Source: Tetrapyrgos nigripes | Lineage: Eukaryota; Basidiomycota; Agaricomycetes; Agaricales; Campanellaceae | Direction of reading: 5' to 3' | Assembly: GCA_013368315.1 (NCBI GenBank) | Contig: JAACJM010000286.1 | Span: 41,455-105,454, forward strand | Length of the DNA: 64,000 nucleotides | Part shown: positions 44,818-56,113 of the stretch, one piece after another | How positions within the stretch are numbered: position 1 is the stretch's first letter | Layout: every line of letters begins with the position of its first letter | Notes under the pieces: generated by a model | What the model saw: the letters and a program-made list of their open reading frames with translations, nothing else | The model's database searches: none | What the model was told of the DNA's origin: nothing | Translations under genes and position numbers: made by a program

Positions 44818-44992
44818 TACGAGGCCGAATGAAATGAGGCTGAGTTCTTTACACTCAGTTTCCGCATGTGGCGGTGCATATTCATCCCGTCTCTTCCCGT
44901 GCTGTTGTTTCCGGTTTCCTCCCTGTATTTATTAACATGACCTAACAATGACGTTATCTCAATATCTTTGTGACTGGTAACTAAAGTTTCTC
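44818..44992. repeat. direct repeat, copy 1 (partner at 47003)
   Basis: Begins ACGAGGCCGAATGAAATGAG and shares TTTACACT-GTTTCCGCATGTGGCGG-like text, CCGTGCTGTTGTTTC and TATCTCAATATCTTTGTGAC with 47003-47205. The two copies face the same way about 2.2 kb apart. Confidence 0.8.
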
Positions 44993-45938
44993 TCACTTTG
45001 TTCTCTTTTTTCTTCATCTTGTCCTTTTGTATCGCTTTCCTTTCTCTTTTGATCTTTTTCATTTTTCGTTATTTTCTGTCTCTTGATCTCTCGTCTTCTT
45101 ATTCATTGCTTGCTTTCCTTTTTCCCCCTCTCTTCTCTCTCTCTTTCTTCTTCATCTCTTGCTGGTTGGAGACATATTTGGCCCTCAGGCAAAAGGGCAA
45201 GAGTTTGAATACATAGCACATGTCTTTTAGACAATCATAGATTGGGTTTGTCACTTTCTCTCTCTTTCTCATGCTTTATCTAACAATGAACCCCCCTAGT
45301 CATTTTTTGTTCAGCTATGACCCCCACATCTCTTCATGCCAACGACCAGGAATGCTCATTATCTTCCTCTGCACACTATTCGTGCACAAGATGGCGAGAG
45401 GAGGCCGCCCTAGACAGTAAGGATGAAATGCACTGTCTACATTTTGGAAAGAACAAGGGAGAAGAAGACATAGAGACATACAATGAGAATCTTTTGTTCC
45501 CCTTTTCCCATGCTTGCCATCCATTACAGAGAGCATCCACAAGTCTGGTACTGGAATTGCTGTCAGCGCTGGTACTAGATAACCCTGATAGGACCTTTTT
45601 GCAGGTTGCTAGTTATTGCTGCGAGTGGGCAAAGATTTTGAGACTTCTGCATCTAGTCAGAACTCAGGAGGTGATGGTCCTTGTGACTGCTCACAATGTC
45701 GTGATTGTGGACTGGTAGGCAATCGGATTGGGACTGGTAGTAATCTCTCCATTGGTTTTTTTCTTTTTAGTTTAATATTGCTGTCCTGTTACATATACTT
45801 GCTACAACCATCAGCTAGTAAATTTTTGTGCCTTGTTACATTCTTAATCATTAGAAGCTATCTGTTGAAATTTGATTTTTTTGCCGACTTGCGAATTTAC
45901 AATACCAGAAGTCTATAATCCTGGAAGTCTATAGCAGA

Positions 45939-46496
45939 TTGAAGCCCTTGATCACATTCCGTGTAACTTCTGACTCCCTACAAGGTCTCACTGCAACTAA
46001 GTACTGCTTTCTTCCTTTGGCCCTCATCATGAAGTTTTCTCACACATTTTTTGGTTGCTGCATCATTGATTCCTTCTTGGCCTGGAGTTTGTCTGGCTGC
46101 CAAATGCCTCAGAATGACTGCAATGACTCAATGTTGTACTGTGAATATGACTCAGACACCAGCTCCATGCTGTTCAATATTGGCTCCATGCCAGACAGCC
46201 CCATGCTGTACAATAATGGCTCAATGTCAGGCAGCGCGATGCCTTACTATGATTGTAAATGTTGCTATGAGATTGGATCAATGCCGCATAACTCAATTCC
46301 ATACTATGGTTTCAAAACAGAAATGTACTGTTACCATGCTTCTGACACAATGTTATATGGAAACCCTCCTTATGCATCATCTTTTGGGAATTATTCTCTA
46401 TATAACGACTTTGCCTCAACCTTGTATGGCTTAGTATTCCAATGTCACATCTCTCTTTTATTACTTTACATCGTAAGTCGAGTCTTCAGCAAGTAG
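45939..46496 (+). CDS. unrecognised frame with Ser-Met-Leu-Tyr repeats
   Basis: 185 codons; from about residue 45 the protein repeats short words of the type NDSMLY, SSMLF, DSPMLY, GSAMPYY, NSIPYY, SDTMLYG, rich in Met, Ser, Tyr and Cys. No domain recognised. It lies between the two direct repeats at 44818 and 47003. A further plausible exon on the plus strand at about 46590-46800 (DLDPNNKFNETIVPEWPLQN) ends at a GTGAGT donor, so a spliced gene of unknown function may occupy 45300-46800. It could equally be low-complexity chance. Confidence 0.3.
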   Translation: MKPLITFRVTSDSLQGLTATKYCFLPLALIMKFSHTFFGCCIIDSFLAWSLSGCQMPQNDCNDSMLYCEYDSDTSSMLFNIGSMPDSPMLYNNGSMSGSAMPYYDCKCCYEIGSMPHNSIPYYGFKTEMYCYHASDTMLYGNPPYASSFGNYSLYNDFASTLYGLVFQCHISLLLLYIVSRVFSK

Positions 46497-46861
46497 GGCC
46501 TGAGTACCAGTGACACTTTTAACAATACTGATAAGTAATGTTAATTGTCTATAGCCTCAGCAGGTCTTCTCCCCCTGTATTCTGAAACGCTGACTTCGAT
46601 AAAGCATTCGGTCAAACGTTCCTCGCATTCACCACATCTGATGATCTGGATCCCAACAACAAATTCAATGAGACTATTGTCCCTGAATGGCCTCTCCAGA
46701 ACCTCAACAATGCAATGGAAATGCTATTCAATAGAACTGAGGATTTTGAGCCTCTGATTAAAGTCATCAATACAGATGAAGGATTACTGGACAGATGTAG
46801 GTGAGTGTGCGGTGTATTATCTACCGCATGAGACTGGTGTTTTCTCATTCATTTGAAAACA

Positions 46862-46888
46862 CTCCTCCTCCTCCTCCTCCTCCTCCTC
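46862..46888. repeat. CTC trinucleotide microsatellite
   Basis: Nine uninterrupted CTC/TCC triplets. Confidence 0.9.
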
Positions 46889-47002
46889 TCGGTAGTATTT
46901 AGATCGCCCTTTTGGATTCTTAATACGTGCACTTGAATCATCCTCAAATTCCAATGTAAATCCAATCACTTCGATTCTTCTTCCATGATGGTAAGTAGAT
47001 TA

Positions 47003-47205
47003 CAAGGCTGAATGAAATGAGGCTGAGTTCTTTACACTCTGTTTCCGCATGTGGCGGTGCATATTCATCCTGTCTCCTCCCGTGCTGTTGTTTCTGGTTT
47101 CCTCTGAGTTCTTGTGCATATCCGCAGCCCCTGTATTTCTTAACATGACCAAACAATGATGTTGTCTCAATATCTTTGTGACCAGTAACAAAAGTTTCCA
47201 ATCTT
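47003..47205. repeat. direct repeat, copy 2
   Basis: Partner of 44818-44992, with one insertion of about 28 bp in the middle (TGAGTTCTTGTGCATATCCG). The pair brackets about 2 kb, like terminal repeats of an unknown element or a segmental duplication. Confidence 0.8.
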
Positions 47206-47545
47206 AATCTTTCATTTCGTTGTGTTTTAAAGACTCCTTTACAAAGCTCTAATTATCATCATAAGTACTACTTATAATTTCGCTTATCATTCCATCAGGA
47301 AAAAGTAATCGGCTATCGCATTTCCACTCTGGGTATCCGTATCTCTGTAAATCCATGCCAAGACTCAAGAGCATCTGGGGTGTCAGATAGCTCTCATAGC
47401 TCCCGTGTATCAGTATGTAGCAGGCAGCAGTCTCAGTAACAACTGCTCCACTTACATAGTTGGTCAAAGAAAAGCTCAGGAATTGAAGAGTACATACGTA
47501 GATCTATCATTGAACAACTGTAAGTTGATATTACTTGAAGTACAC

Positions 47546-50500
47546 TTATCCATGTTTCTTTTTTTGTGGTCTATTGGTGCTAGTCCTTTCAGTGTGTTCA
47601 TGCTCCTCTACTACCCTATGTGCAGTTTCAGATTTTTCATGGAGGTATGAATAGTGACGGAAAAGCAAAAAGTCATGGTGGCGCAGATAAGGATTGACAA
47701 AAAATGTTGTGCACTTATCTAGAGCCTCAGATGAAGTCCACATAATGCTGTCCGTACTACTACCAAATTTTGGTATGAGAACCTCGCAAATATGATCCCT
47801 GAGTGTTGTTCATGCTGGCAACACATGTAAGAGAGCTTGTACATTCCAAGAGCTTGATGATACTTGTGGAAAGGTTTGAACCAATCCACAAATGCCAACA
47901 ACAATGAGGAAGGTGTGATTTCAGGGGGAAGCTTGAATAGAAGCCTAACACGAGCAATTTCAAGGCCTGAAAACAGTAGGTAATGAGAAAAACTTGAAAT
48001 ACAGCAAGAGGTACAAACTGTCCTAATTTGGAGGGATGTTTGGGGTTCTCACACACCGCTTAATTGACCTTGACCCCTAACTTGATGTCCAGTCCAAATA
48101 ATGACTGTGCTTGTTTTTGCCAGTGTTGGTGGCTTGACTCCATTGGCTGTAATAGATCCTGGTGTCAGAGTAGTGGCATATACAGTGTCCAAGGACTTCT
48201 TGTTCTCTACTTTGGCAATGGTAGGAAGAGATAGCACAACCTTTTTCCACACTGGAAAAGTGAGTTCTGAGCATTCTGGAAGTGTGTCAGTGGATATATT
48301 CTGAGAGTCAAGGAATCTGGGCAAGTACCAATTGAAGAAGTAGTCACCACAGTGAAAGTCTGCTTCAATTTGGTCCACTGTAACTGCAGGAAGGGAAGGC
48401 TTTTTGGCAAATTTGAGAGTGATGCATTGTTTGGAATTTGGATCCGACTCTGAAACTCCACCTTCAACATCTCCATCATCTTCTTTCCCCAACTCCCCTT
48501 CCACCTTTGCTCTATACCTTGGCATAATCCATCCCATAAACTGGTCTTTAATATGAATTGCCTCTTGTCGTGCAAGCCATTTCGTCATCTGGGGTTGGAA
48601 ATTCGACTTATTTGATGTGTGGTATGCAAGTTTGGCAAGGTCAATGTGGAGACGCTCAGAAGACTCCAAGTTGAAGCCATCATTGGTGCCCTGAGAACGT
48701 ATGCTATCCACGTAGTGTGAGATGTTGTGTACTTTGCTGATATTGAAATGGTTCCTTAGGCCCAGAGTATGGAAAACCTCCTTATTCTCGTGAAACATGA
48801 CCCACGCAGCATCCATCACTGCCAAGGACTCATCACTGTGGACCTTGAAATGCGCATAGTACATGAAGTCTTCAAGTGTATGCACTGCCACCAAGACTTC
48901 GTCATCCACAGCACCTGCCAGAAGACCAGGGAAAACTTTAGACATCGCTTGGTACTCATTGCCAGTCCATTGTGTCACAGAAGAGATGCCTTTAGAGAAA
49001 TGTCAGAAGGGTGGGATGTAGAGTCATGATGCAGAACCTGTCATCTATGGTCTTCTCCACTAAGTTTTTGTTTCCTATAGCTGCTTTCGCCCACTTTACA
49101 GCATGGTCTCCAAATACACCTTTATGTAATTGATAGAGGAGGTCTGGAGTCATTGAGTCGAAGATGTTGCAGTGAGGTAGGTCCTGCCAGAATGGATTAA
49201 TTGGGTGAAGATTCTGATTGAAAAACTCCTCCAGGTTTTCCCCCTGGGATTGTGATAGCAGGATTGACAATGTCGAAGCTGGATAGTGCTGTATGCTGTA
49301 TATGGGATCCCCTCATTCTTCTGGTAACACCATGCACCTGGGGCAGCAGTTCTCCTTGCAACAGCAAATGAGACACTGTTCTTGGTAATTGGCTATATAC
49401 GCTGCCAGCAAAGGAAACACAAGCTGCTCATATCCATCTGCACACAGCATCCTCAATCCCTTCTGACCCGCTTCCTCCAATGGTGTCAGTATCATCTTCA
49501 TACAATCGTGAAAAAGCTGATATCCCATTTGGGAGTGGTGCTTCTTTGAGAAGTACTTGAGTTTGGACACAGGTATATATCTGAGAAGGAGGAAAGTGTG
49601 GGATGAAGGTTTGCAACAAAGATTCTTCTCTATATTTCCAATGCTGAGATACACTGGCCAGGCTTTCTTGTCACCACTAAATGTGGAAAGCTGGGTTTGG
49701 TCTGAGGCGATAATACCAGGTGCTATGGTACCCATTTCATTGGGAAGTTTTTCCTGGGAGAAGGGAACAGGTGAGTAAGTTATTCAGCTGACGTTTGTGG
49801 GTGTATTTACCTGTGTATCCCACCACCAATTGCAGGTCCAAATCTTGCTGTACTCTCTATTTGTCATATTGTCATTTTTGAAATGACACACAGGTGTGTA
49901 TTGCTGATTCCCTTGGAATTCAGTGTTCCCCATTAACTCCTTTACTATGTTGACAGGACCTCGATGCCATACTTCAAGGAGCTCAGTGAGAGGTTTCCCT
50001 TCTGAGTCCTTCAAGTCTCCCTCAACTCTCATTGGTGTACATTTGAAAGCTGGGCTGTGTTCGAGTGAATCCACTAGTTGGAGAAGTGAGTGGCTATTAT
50101 GGAAGGATGGTACAATATCATTGTGTACCTGTATGTAGTAGGTTTAGCTCCTATAATTGAAGCCATTTGTAGGACATACCATTTCCAACTTGCAGAACTC
50201 ATCAATTTTCTTCTGACTGACTTCCGCCTTCATCAGTCATCTAACAAGCTCCCATTCCTTTTCAGATGTGAATGGTGTCCAAGGTTCAAGGTTTTTTGCT
50301 GCTTGTTCTTGTTGCAACTTCTCAAGATTGGTAGGCTATCATTGAGATGCATGCCTGCTGGGCCTGGGAAGCACATGGCATATATGTATCTGTTGTCCTC
50401 ATACACAGACTGTGGGTCATTGGCTGTATCATCCTCTACATCCTCTACACTGGCTCATTTCCTTGTAATTGGTGTGGTGTTGGTATCCAAGTCTCCAGGG

Positions 50501-50640
50501 GAGTCTTTGGTGAAGGATGAGAGGAAGTTTATTGGTACGTCATGATCAGAGTTGTAGTCAAGCAGTGTATTTTGACTGGGATTGGGACAGGCTACTTGCT
50601 CCTGCTCTATGTCCGAGTTGGGTTTGTTAAATGCCACTTC
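47546..50640 (-). pseudogene. Plavaka-family transposase, decayed
   Basis: Minus strand, reading down from 50640: NFLSSFTKDSPGD, IYAMCFPGPAG, a degraded KEWE helix, VDSLEHSPAFK, RVEGDLKDSEGKPLTELLEV, WTCNWWWDTQ, APGIIASDQTQLSTFSGDK, AWPVYLSIGNIEKN, CADGYEQLVFPLLAAYIANY, CCCKENCCPRCMV, INPFWQDLPHCNIFDSMTPD, QLHKGVFGDHAVKWAK, TQWTGNEYQAMSKVFPGLL, GAVDDEVLVAVHTLEDFMYY, FNLESSERLHIDLAKLAYH, an intron (about 47970-48061), EIARVRLLFKLPPE, and FVNPYLRHHDFLLFR. Plavaka transposases are DNA transposases greatly expanded in Agaricomycetes. Frame changes near 49320, 49015 and 47825 and several stops in the N-terminal part show that it is inactive. The Asp in ASDQTQLSTF and the CxxC clusters are kept. 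Termini of the element were not resolved. Confidence 0.85.
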
Positions 50641-50862
50641 ATCTTTCTGTCAACAAAATGGAGATACAGCAATGTGTGCTCATAAAGCCTTGCTGTGCCC
50701 AACAGAACCTCAACAATGTGGACAACGCATATCCATGGCAAGAAGAGATGATGGGTTTCAGAGGTATGTGTCACAAAAAATTTATCTGAGATTTTTTGAC
50801 AATTTCCTTTGCGACCTGCTTAGTTGTCTTTTGCTTATGCACCACCATCTAACAGCCTTTCC

Positions 50863-51567
50863 ATGCCTCCCAAAAAACATTTTCTGCCCTCTGATGATGA
50901 AGATGAAGGTGGCAACAGCCACTGTCAGTTGTGCTCAAACACCAGTAAAGGTCTGACTGCCAGCAAAAAAGCCAAAGTTACACCCCTGGTGGTAAGAACA
51001 GAAAAGGTAATCTCTCTATCCCATTTGCTCGACATTCTGATGTATTGCTTCCAGGGCAAGAGAATGAAGCTCAGCTGGCACACCTGGAACAGGAAGCTAA
51101 GAACATCAAGAAGTTAATTGCTCAACAAAAAAAAATGGTACGTTACAGCTCCACATATCATATACCCATGTGATAATTGTAATGCTATTCTAGCTCCTAA
51201 CCTACATGACAACAATGAAGACGACAATGACAGAGACAGCCAAGATGAGGAAGAAGAATCTGGTGGAGACGATGAAATGGAAGTTGCCACTAAGAGTGAA
51301 GAGGAATTTGATTTTGACACCAGTGATGATGCTATAAGTTTTGTGCCTGCTTCAGCTGTGAGTGTTCCCGGTCAACACATACACTACTCTAATTCCCTTT
51401 ATACTTCTTTAGATCACACCAATGCAGATGCTGACTACACCCACTCCCCCTCATATCGATTTGGCAAAACCTGTGGCCTTGTACTTGCCACGCGCAGTGT
51501 TGGCCCACATCCCTTTCATACGAACAACATACGAAATCATTCTCCTTTGCCATACCTATGGCAGTAA
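50863..51567 (+). CDS. acidic coiled-coil protein divergent from the Plavaka gene
   Basis: Starts MPPKKHFLPSDDEDEGGNSH and continues with HCQLCSN and a basic ASKKAK. After an intron (about 50992-51054) comes a coiled coil (QENEAQLAHLEQEAKNIKKL), then, after a second intron near 51139-51194, a strongly acidic stretch (DEEEESGGDDEMEVATKSEE). Introns have GT-AG borders, but the coiled-coil frame is one base out of phase with exon 1, so there may be an indel. Divergent arrangement about 200 bp from the transposase start suggests an accessory protein of the same element. I do not know its function. Confidence 0.5.
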
Positions 51568-51726
51568 TATTGTCCAAAAATTCCGATTTTTGCACATACC
51601 TTTTTCAGCAGGTTTTTTGCAGGTTTGACTGTGTACAGCATCATAATTTTTTTGCAGGTAGCCAGACAAAGTGGAAAACCTGTTACAGGTCACCAAAGGG
51701 CACTCCAATTTTTGCAAGTTGTTTTT

Positions 51727-51860
51727 TATGCTGGTCAAAGTGCACTTTTATTCAACCTGTAGAAATTCAAAGGTTGACACCTAGATTATTCACTCAAAGT
51801 CAACACCTGTATTTTATTCAAAGGTTGATACCCGTATTTATTCAAAGTTGACACCCATAA
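51727..51860. repeat. element terminus shared with 62860-62925 (inverted)
   Basis: TATGCTGGTCAAAGTGCACT, then TTTATT and GTAGAAATTCA, followed by several degenerate (A)TTCAAAGTTGACACC copies. The complement of this order is found at 62825-62925. These could be the two ends of one element or two copies of one family. Confidence 0.5.
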
Positions 51861-51871
51861 TTATTCACGTG

Positions 51872-51971
51872 AATAGCTAGCTTAATCTAGTAAGGTAAGC
51901 CAAATTTAGTAGTTCCCACAATACAAGTCTTGTGACTTATCACCTGATTCAACCATGTCATGCGCTGTTTG
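51872..51971. repeat. 100-bp direct repeat, copy 1 (partner 53508-53607)
   Basis: AATAGCTAGCTTAATCTAGT through ACCATGTCA...CTGTTTGT is the same in both copies apart from a few changes. The pair brackets 1.5 kb. Confidence 0.85.
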
Positions 51972-52662
51972 TGGTGGTGGGCAAACGCGGCTAAGCCAGC
52001 AGACAGATGACAAAGCCGGTAACTAAACTTTACCAGCCAAAACACCATTCTCGTCGACCTCACACATTATTCTGCCTTTAAATTGCTAAGATAGACTATA
52101 AGACTTTAGAGATACTATAGTATGTAAAGCATGAAAATATATGAGATTTATGTGTAAATTAGGGTGACTCCTATTCCATCTCCTCATCCTCTTCTTCATA
52201 CCATGCAGGAACAAATAATGCTGGTGCAACGGTGGGTGTTTTTGCTTGCCTAGGATAGCATATAACACGTTTTTTGAGGTTGAGCCAACATGGATGAGGA
52301 ACACACTCGACGCGTCTTTTTTGATTAGTCATCTCTTTGGCCCACATTAGCAGGCCTGTTGAAATTGGCTTAATAGCATAACTGGTGAAGTGCCGGCCCC
52401 TGTGAGGTGGCAAAGCCCGCTACCACATGCCGGAGGCAGTCTATGTCAATACCTTGGGCAAACACACAGTAGCATCACATATCAGCCTTATCTAAGGGTA
52501 GTAGAGATACAAATTGCAGCGTAGACTGATCCAGCTCCATAACAGAACCCACTCATCGACAATTCAAACACGGCTTTCCCCACATAACTTCCCCAAAAGT
52601 CAAGTCCTCCTCAAACCTATAGAGATAATTAATACCATCTCTCAAGATTGTTGTTGGTATTT

Positions 52663-52751
52663 ACCAATTGCTGCCTCTCATGAACTCGTACATTTACTGA
52701 ATACGTTACCAATTGCTGCCTCTTGTGAACTCATACATTTACTGAATACGA
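52663..52751. repeat. 45-bp tandem duplication
   Basis: ACCAATTGCTGCCTCTCATG starts at 52663 and recurs at 52708 with minor changes. On the minus strand it duplicates a 15-residue piece (FSKCMSSQEAAIGN and FSKCTSS). Confidence 0.8.
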
Positions 52752-53259
52752 GAGCAATCTTTTCACAGTAAGTAGCATGTGGGTACAATGACACAGCGTA
52801 GTCATAAGAGATCATATCCATGACACAAACTGGTTGGTGGAGGACGCTCATTAGATCAGTAGATTCTGGAGCAAACATAACAGAATGTGACCCACTGGAG
52901 TGAAAGCTCAGTATAGTGGCTACGGTCAAAGCCCCGCAAGCTATCAGTTGTATTATTTCCCCTTTAACAAAGTTGAACATGCCTGATATATAGGTAGAAA
53001 TGTACGAGTCATTTGATGGATGTTGCACCTGAGTCAGGTTCTGTGGTTGGAAAGGAAGTTGCTGGAGCCTTGGACGAAAACTCGTATACGCATTTAGTGA
53101 AAAAAAAAGAGCTGATTTGTACTGTGTGACCTTCCAATGCAAAATGTCCAAGTTGAGCCTGTTGAGGTGTAAGAGAGCATCAAAGGAGCCCACATTGCAG
53201 GTGCATGCAGCTAACAAGCTGACTGGTGAGGGAAGCCATAGAGGACAAGACAAGGACAA
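52678..53259 (-). CDS. unrecognised 193-codon frame inside the direct-repeat pair
   Basis: Begins MSLSCPLWLPSPVSLLAACT and contains HLNRLNLDILHWKVTQYKSA and DMISYDYAVSLYPHATYCEK. No known domain. It ends inside the 45-bp duplication. A following minus-strand frame (52171-52413, MPPHRGRHFTSYAIKPI and a final acidic EEEDEEME) may be another exon. Could be a remnant of a mobile-element gene. Confidence 0.3.
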   Translation of the reverse strand: MSLSCPLWLPSPVSLLAACTCNVGSFDALLHLNRLNLDILHWKVTQYKSALFFSLNAYTSFRPRLQQLPFQPQNLTQVQHPSNDSYISTYISGMFNFVKGEIIQLIACGALTVATILSFHSSGSHSVMFAPESTDLMSVLHQPVCVMDMISYDYAVSLYPHATYCEKIALVFSKCMSSQEAAIGNVFSKCTSS

Positions 53260-53507
53260 GAGTCACTATGTACTATCTTATAAAGCACTGCCAGGATCAG
53301 AAACATGTGTCAGAAAAACAAACAAAGAATGTTTCACATTCACTGGTACATAGGGGTTGAAGAGGGCCAGATAACTGAAAATGAAGTGGGGCTGATGGTT
53401 AGGGGTAGACAAGATTGAAATGTAGTATTGAGCAGCTTGCTGTAAAGAGAACATCAAGACAGGTACTCACCCGTAATTATTCAAAGTCAACACCTGCATT
53501 CATGTAA

Positions 53508-53607
53508 ATAGCTAGCTTAATCTAGTAAGGTAAGCCAAATTTAATAGTTCCCACAATACAAGTCTTGTGACTTATCACCTGATTCAACCATGTCACACAC
53601 TGTTTGT
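53508..53607. repeat. 100-bp direct repeat, copy 2
   Basis: Same orientation as 51872-51971. About 600 bp of unassigned DNA follows (53608-54209). Confidence 0.85.
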
Positions 53608-54209
53608 CACCTTGGGTGGCAATGCATATTTGGAAAGATCTTTTGGGCAAACATAAATGACAAATTTATGTTCAGTGCTGGAGCTACTCCATATGGCTGC
53701 TCGGCCTCAAATCGGTCCCATATGGAGTAGACCCGGGCGAGCAAAAATGGCACTGAAAAATCCGAAATTTAAGTTTGCACAGAGATCTTTGGAAGGTGTG
53801 TGGAGGCCGGCATTCACGGTTGGCCTGATGGCCACTTACATGGGTGCACAGCCATCATAAAGACTGTCCGCTTCATCATCTGGCTTTCATATGTACTCAA
53901 ATATGCATATTTTGTACTTCTAGGATGCTATATGTACTATAGGTATTGTATGATACTACTATGAAATCTATTTTATGCTAAGAAGCTGTAGTTGACTATT
54001 TTTGTGAGGAAGTGAGACCAATACACATGACATAACGTAGCTGTCACAACTAATTAGCAAAATGTTGCGCTGAAATGTATTTTGTAGAAACTACATGTCA
54101 TAAGTGACCTTTTGACCCATATAAAGCAACCATTCTACTAAGTTTTTCATTTTCGAGGGTGTGCCAGAACAAATTGCCTGTATCATAAAGAATGTTTTAG
54201 ATAGAAAAT

Positions 54210-54327
54210 CTAATTGCTCTGTCTTCAACTGCGAGTCAGCATGATGTAATGGTATAGGGGTGTCGCAGTGGCCTCTAAAAGAGGTCACCCAAAAGAAGAT
54301 GACATTAGGATGAAGGAGAATGGCTAT
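54210..54327. repeat. split direct repeat B2
   Basis: 118 bp, CTAATTGCTCTGTCTTCAAC to GGAGAATGGCTAT; matches B1 at 54866-54983 over its whole length with about a dozen changes. Confidence 0.85.
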
Positions 54328-54480
54328 ACTACAACATTCATGTAATATAAGTACTACTAAAAGCCGTAGTAAGGTGACATTAAAAAACCTGCAGGGGAAA
54401 ACCACTTGGGAGAAAGCCCTCTCATCAGGAAAAGTCTGCTCTACTTGGGTGTGAAAATGAAGAGGGCGGGAAGGGTGGGT

Positions 54481-54862
54481 GAATGAAAGGATTCTCGAGT
54501 GAGTGGCTAGCGAATGAGAGAATAAAACTAAGGAGTAAGGACATAACAACTGAGAATATAAAGATGTAGTTGAAACACGGAGATAAATTTGAGAGATGGG
54601 AGTAAGAGGATGTGTTAGAGGAGGAAGTAAGAGAAAGGATGTGTGAGGGATGGGAGTAAGACGACGTGCTAGAGAATGTGTGGTTGTAAGGATACTCATG
54701 TCTTCACCAGTGTTTGACCAGATCACGAAACATGAGTGAGGATGGTTCAATCTCCATGGTAAAACCATATTGATGTGTGAACCGAGAGAGGATTCCATGT
54801 GATGGAGAGAAGAGATATAGGAAGTACTCACAATTAGACTATTTTAAATAAACTTTAAAACA
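54481..54862. repeat. split direct repeat A2
   Basis: About 380 bp, GAAAGGATTCTCGAGTGAGT to AATAAACTTTAAA; matches A1 at 59417-59794 closely. It shares ATGGTAAAACCATATTGATG and GACTATTTTAAATAAACTTT with A1. Confidence 0.85.
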
Positions 54863-54865
54863 CGA

Positions 54866-54983
54866 CTAATTGCTCCGTCTTCGACTGTGAGTCAGCATGA
54901 TGTAATGGTATAGGGGTGTTGCGGCAACCTCTAAAAGAGGTCACCTGAAAGAAGATGACATTAGGATGAAGGAGAACAGCTAT
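54866..54983. repeat. split direct repeat B1
   Basis: 118 bp, directly adjoining A2 (three bases between them), as expected for the B1-A2 junction. Confidence 0.85.
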
Positions 54984-55188
54984 GGTGCCTAAGGAGGAAA
55001 TTGGAAGGGAGGGAAGGAAGGGTGAAAGAAAAAAGGAAAGAAGAGAAAAGGGTAAAAGAAAAATTGGATAAAAATGAAATCATAGTTTTGAAAGAAAATA
55101 ACATAAACGATGCCCTGTAACAGCAACATTGGACACAACAGAAACAGTCCAATACCCTGAAACAGCAACAAAGGGTACAAACAAATCT

Positions 55189-56113
55189 TTAATGAGCAGG
55201 ACAGCCAAATAAAAGAGCATGGAGCACCACTGGATTCTTACGAATGTAAATCTCGAAGGTGTGGGAACTCCATTGACCAGTAGCTTGTATCAAATGAGGA
55301 GAGACACCGGACTGCGCCATGGATGTTGCACTGCCAGTACACATGGAATGCCCAGAGACGTTAGCATTGGGAAGAAGCATCCTGAGTTTTCTGATGAACC
55401 AATCTCGGGTGGGAACTTTGCCGTTGGCTTTGATCCAAAGTTCCGGTCGTAAAGGGAAGAGGTCGTCTCGTGAATCGAGGTAGGAAATGAAATGGGGAGT
55501 GGGATTGGAATGACGAGTGGTAGTTTGGATGATGATCAGGTTGCCTTTGAGGAAGCGATCACCCTTATGACCTGGCAGAAAAAAAAGGAGTACTGCTCAG
55601 GATAAGAAGTCTCCAAGGAATGCCGCATGATGGTCTTGCGACAATTAATTAACCTGGAGTTTGTGGGATTGGTGATCTCGCCTAGACGAAGTAACCTGTG
55701 AAAACCAGACAGTACCATGGCTTTGAATAGAAAATCATCATGAGAGTGTGAATGGGAAAGGGAGTCAATGATGATGCTGAGTTGTTTGTGAGAGAGGGGG
55801 GTACCCCAATGATGCAGACAGCCCGCCATAGTGCGTGTGACAAGAGAAGAGTTCTGGGCTTGACGTACATCAGGATAGTGTTCCTCTAGTTCGTTGGTGA
55901 TCCAGAAAGATAACTATTGACAGAATGAGGATTGATGTGAGCGGACATGAAGACAGCATACATGCTGAGGGTTTCAGCAGTCAGAGTGATAGGGAAATTG
56001 TGAGTCTTGCAAAAGGTAAGGTACAAATTAAGAGCAGAAGAATAAGTAGTAGAAGAGGAAGAATCAATAAAAAGTCCAAGGCAAATAGAACACTTGTGAA
56101 TTAGTTTCTCCAA
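55189..56113 (-). pseudogene. tyrosine recombinase of the Ngaro-like element
   Basis: Minus strand from 56113: core-binding domain (STTYSSALNLYLTFCKTHNF, TLSMYAVFMSAHINPHSVNS), then after a frame change near 55890 TMAGCLHHWGTPLSHKQLS, box I FHRLLRLGEITNP with its Arg kept, a middle region with stops, and box II/III SGHSMCTGSATSMAQSGVSP, IQATGQWSSHTFEIYIRKNP. Family members have GHSFRxGGAT, so the box II catalytic Arg is Cys here (CGN to TGN, one transition) while the W and catalytic Tyr (EIYIRK) remain. Frameshifts and the lost Arg make it inactive. Confidence 0.75.
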
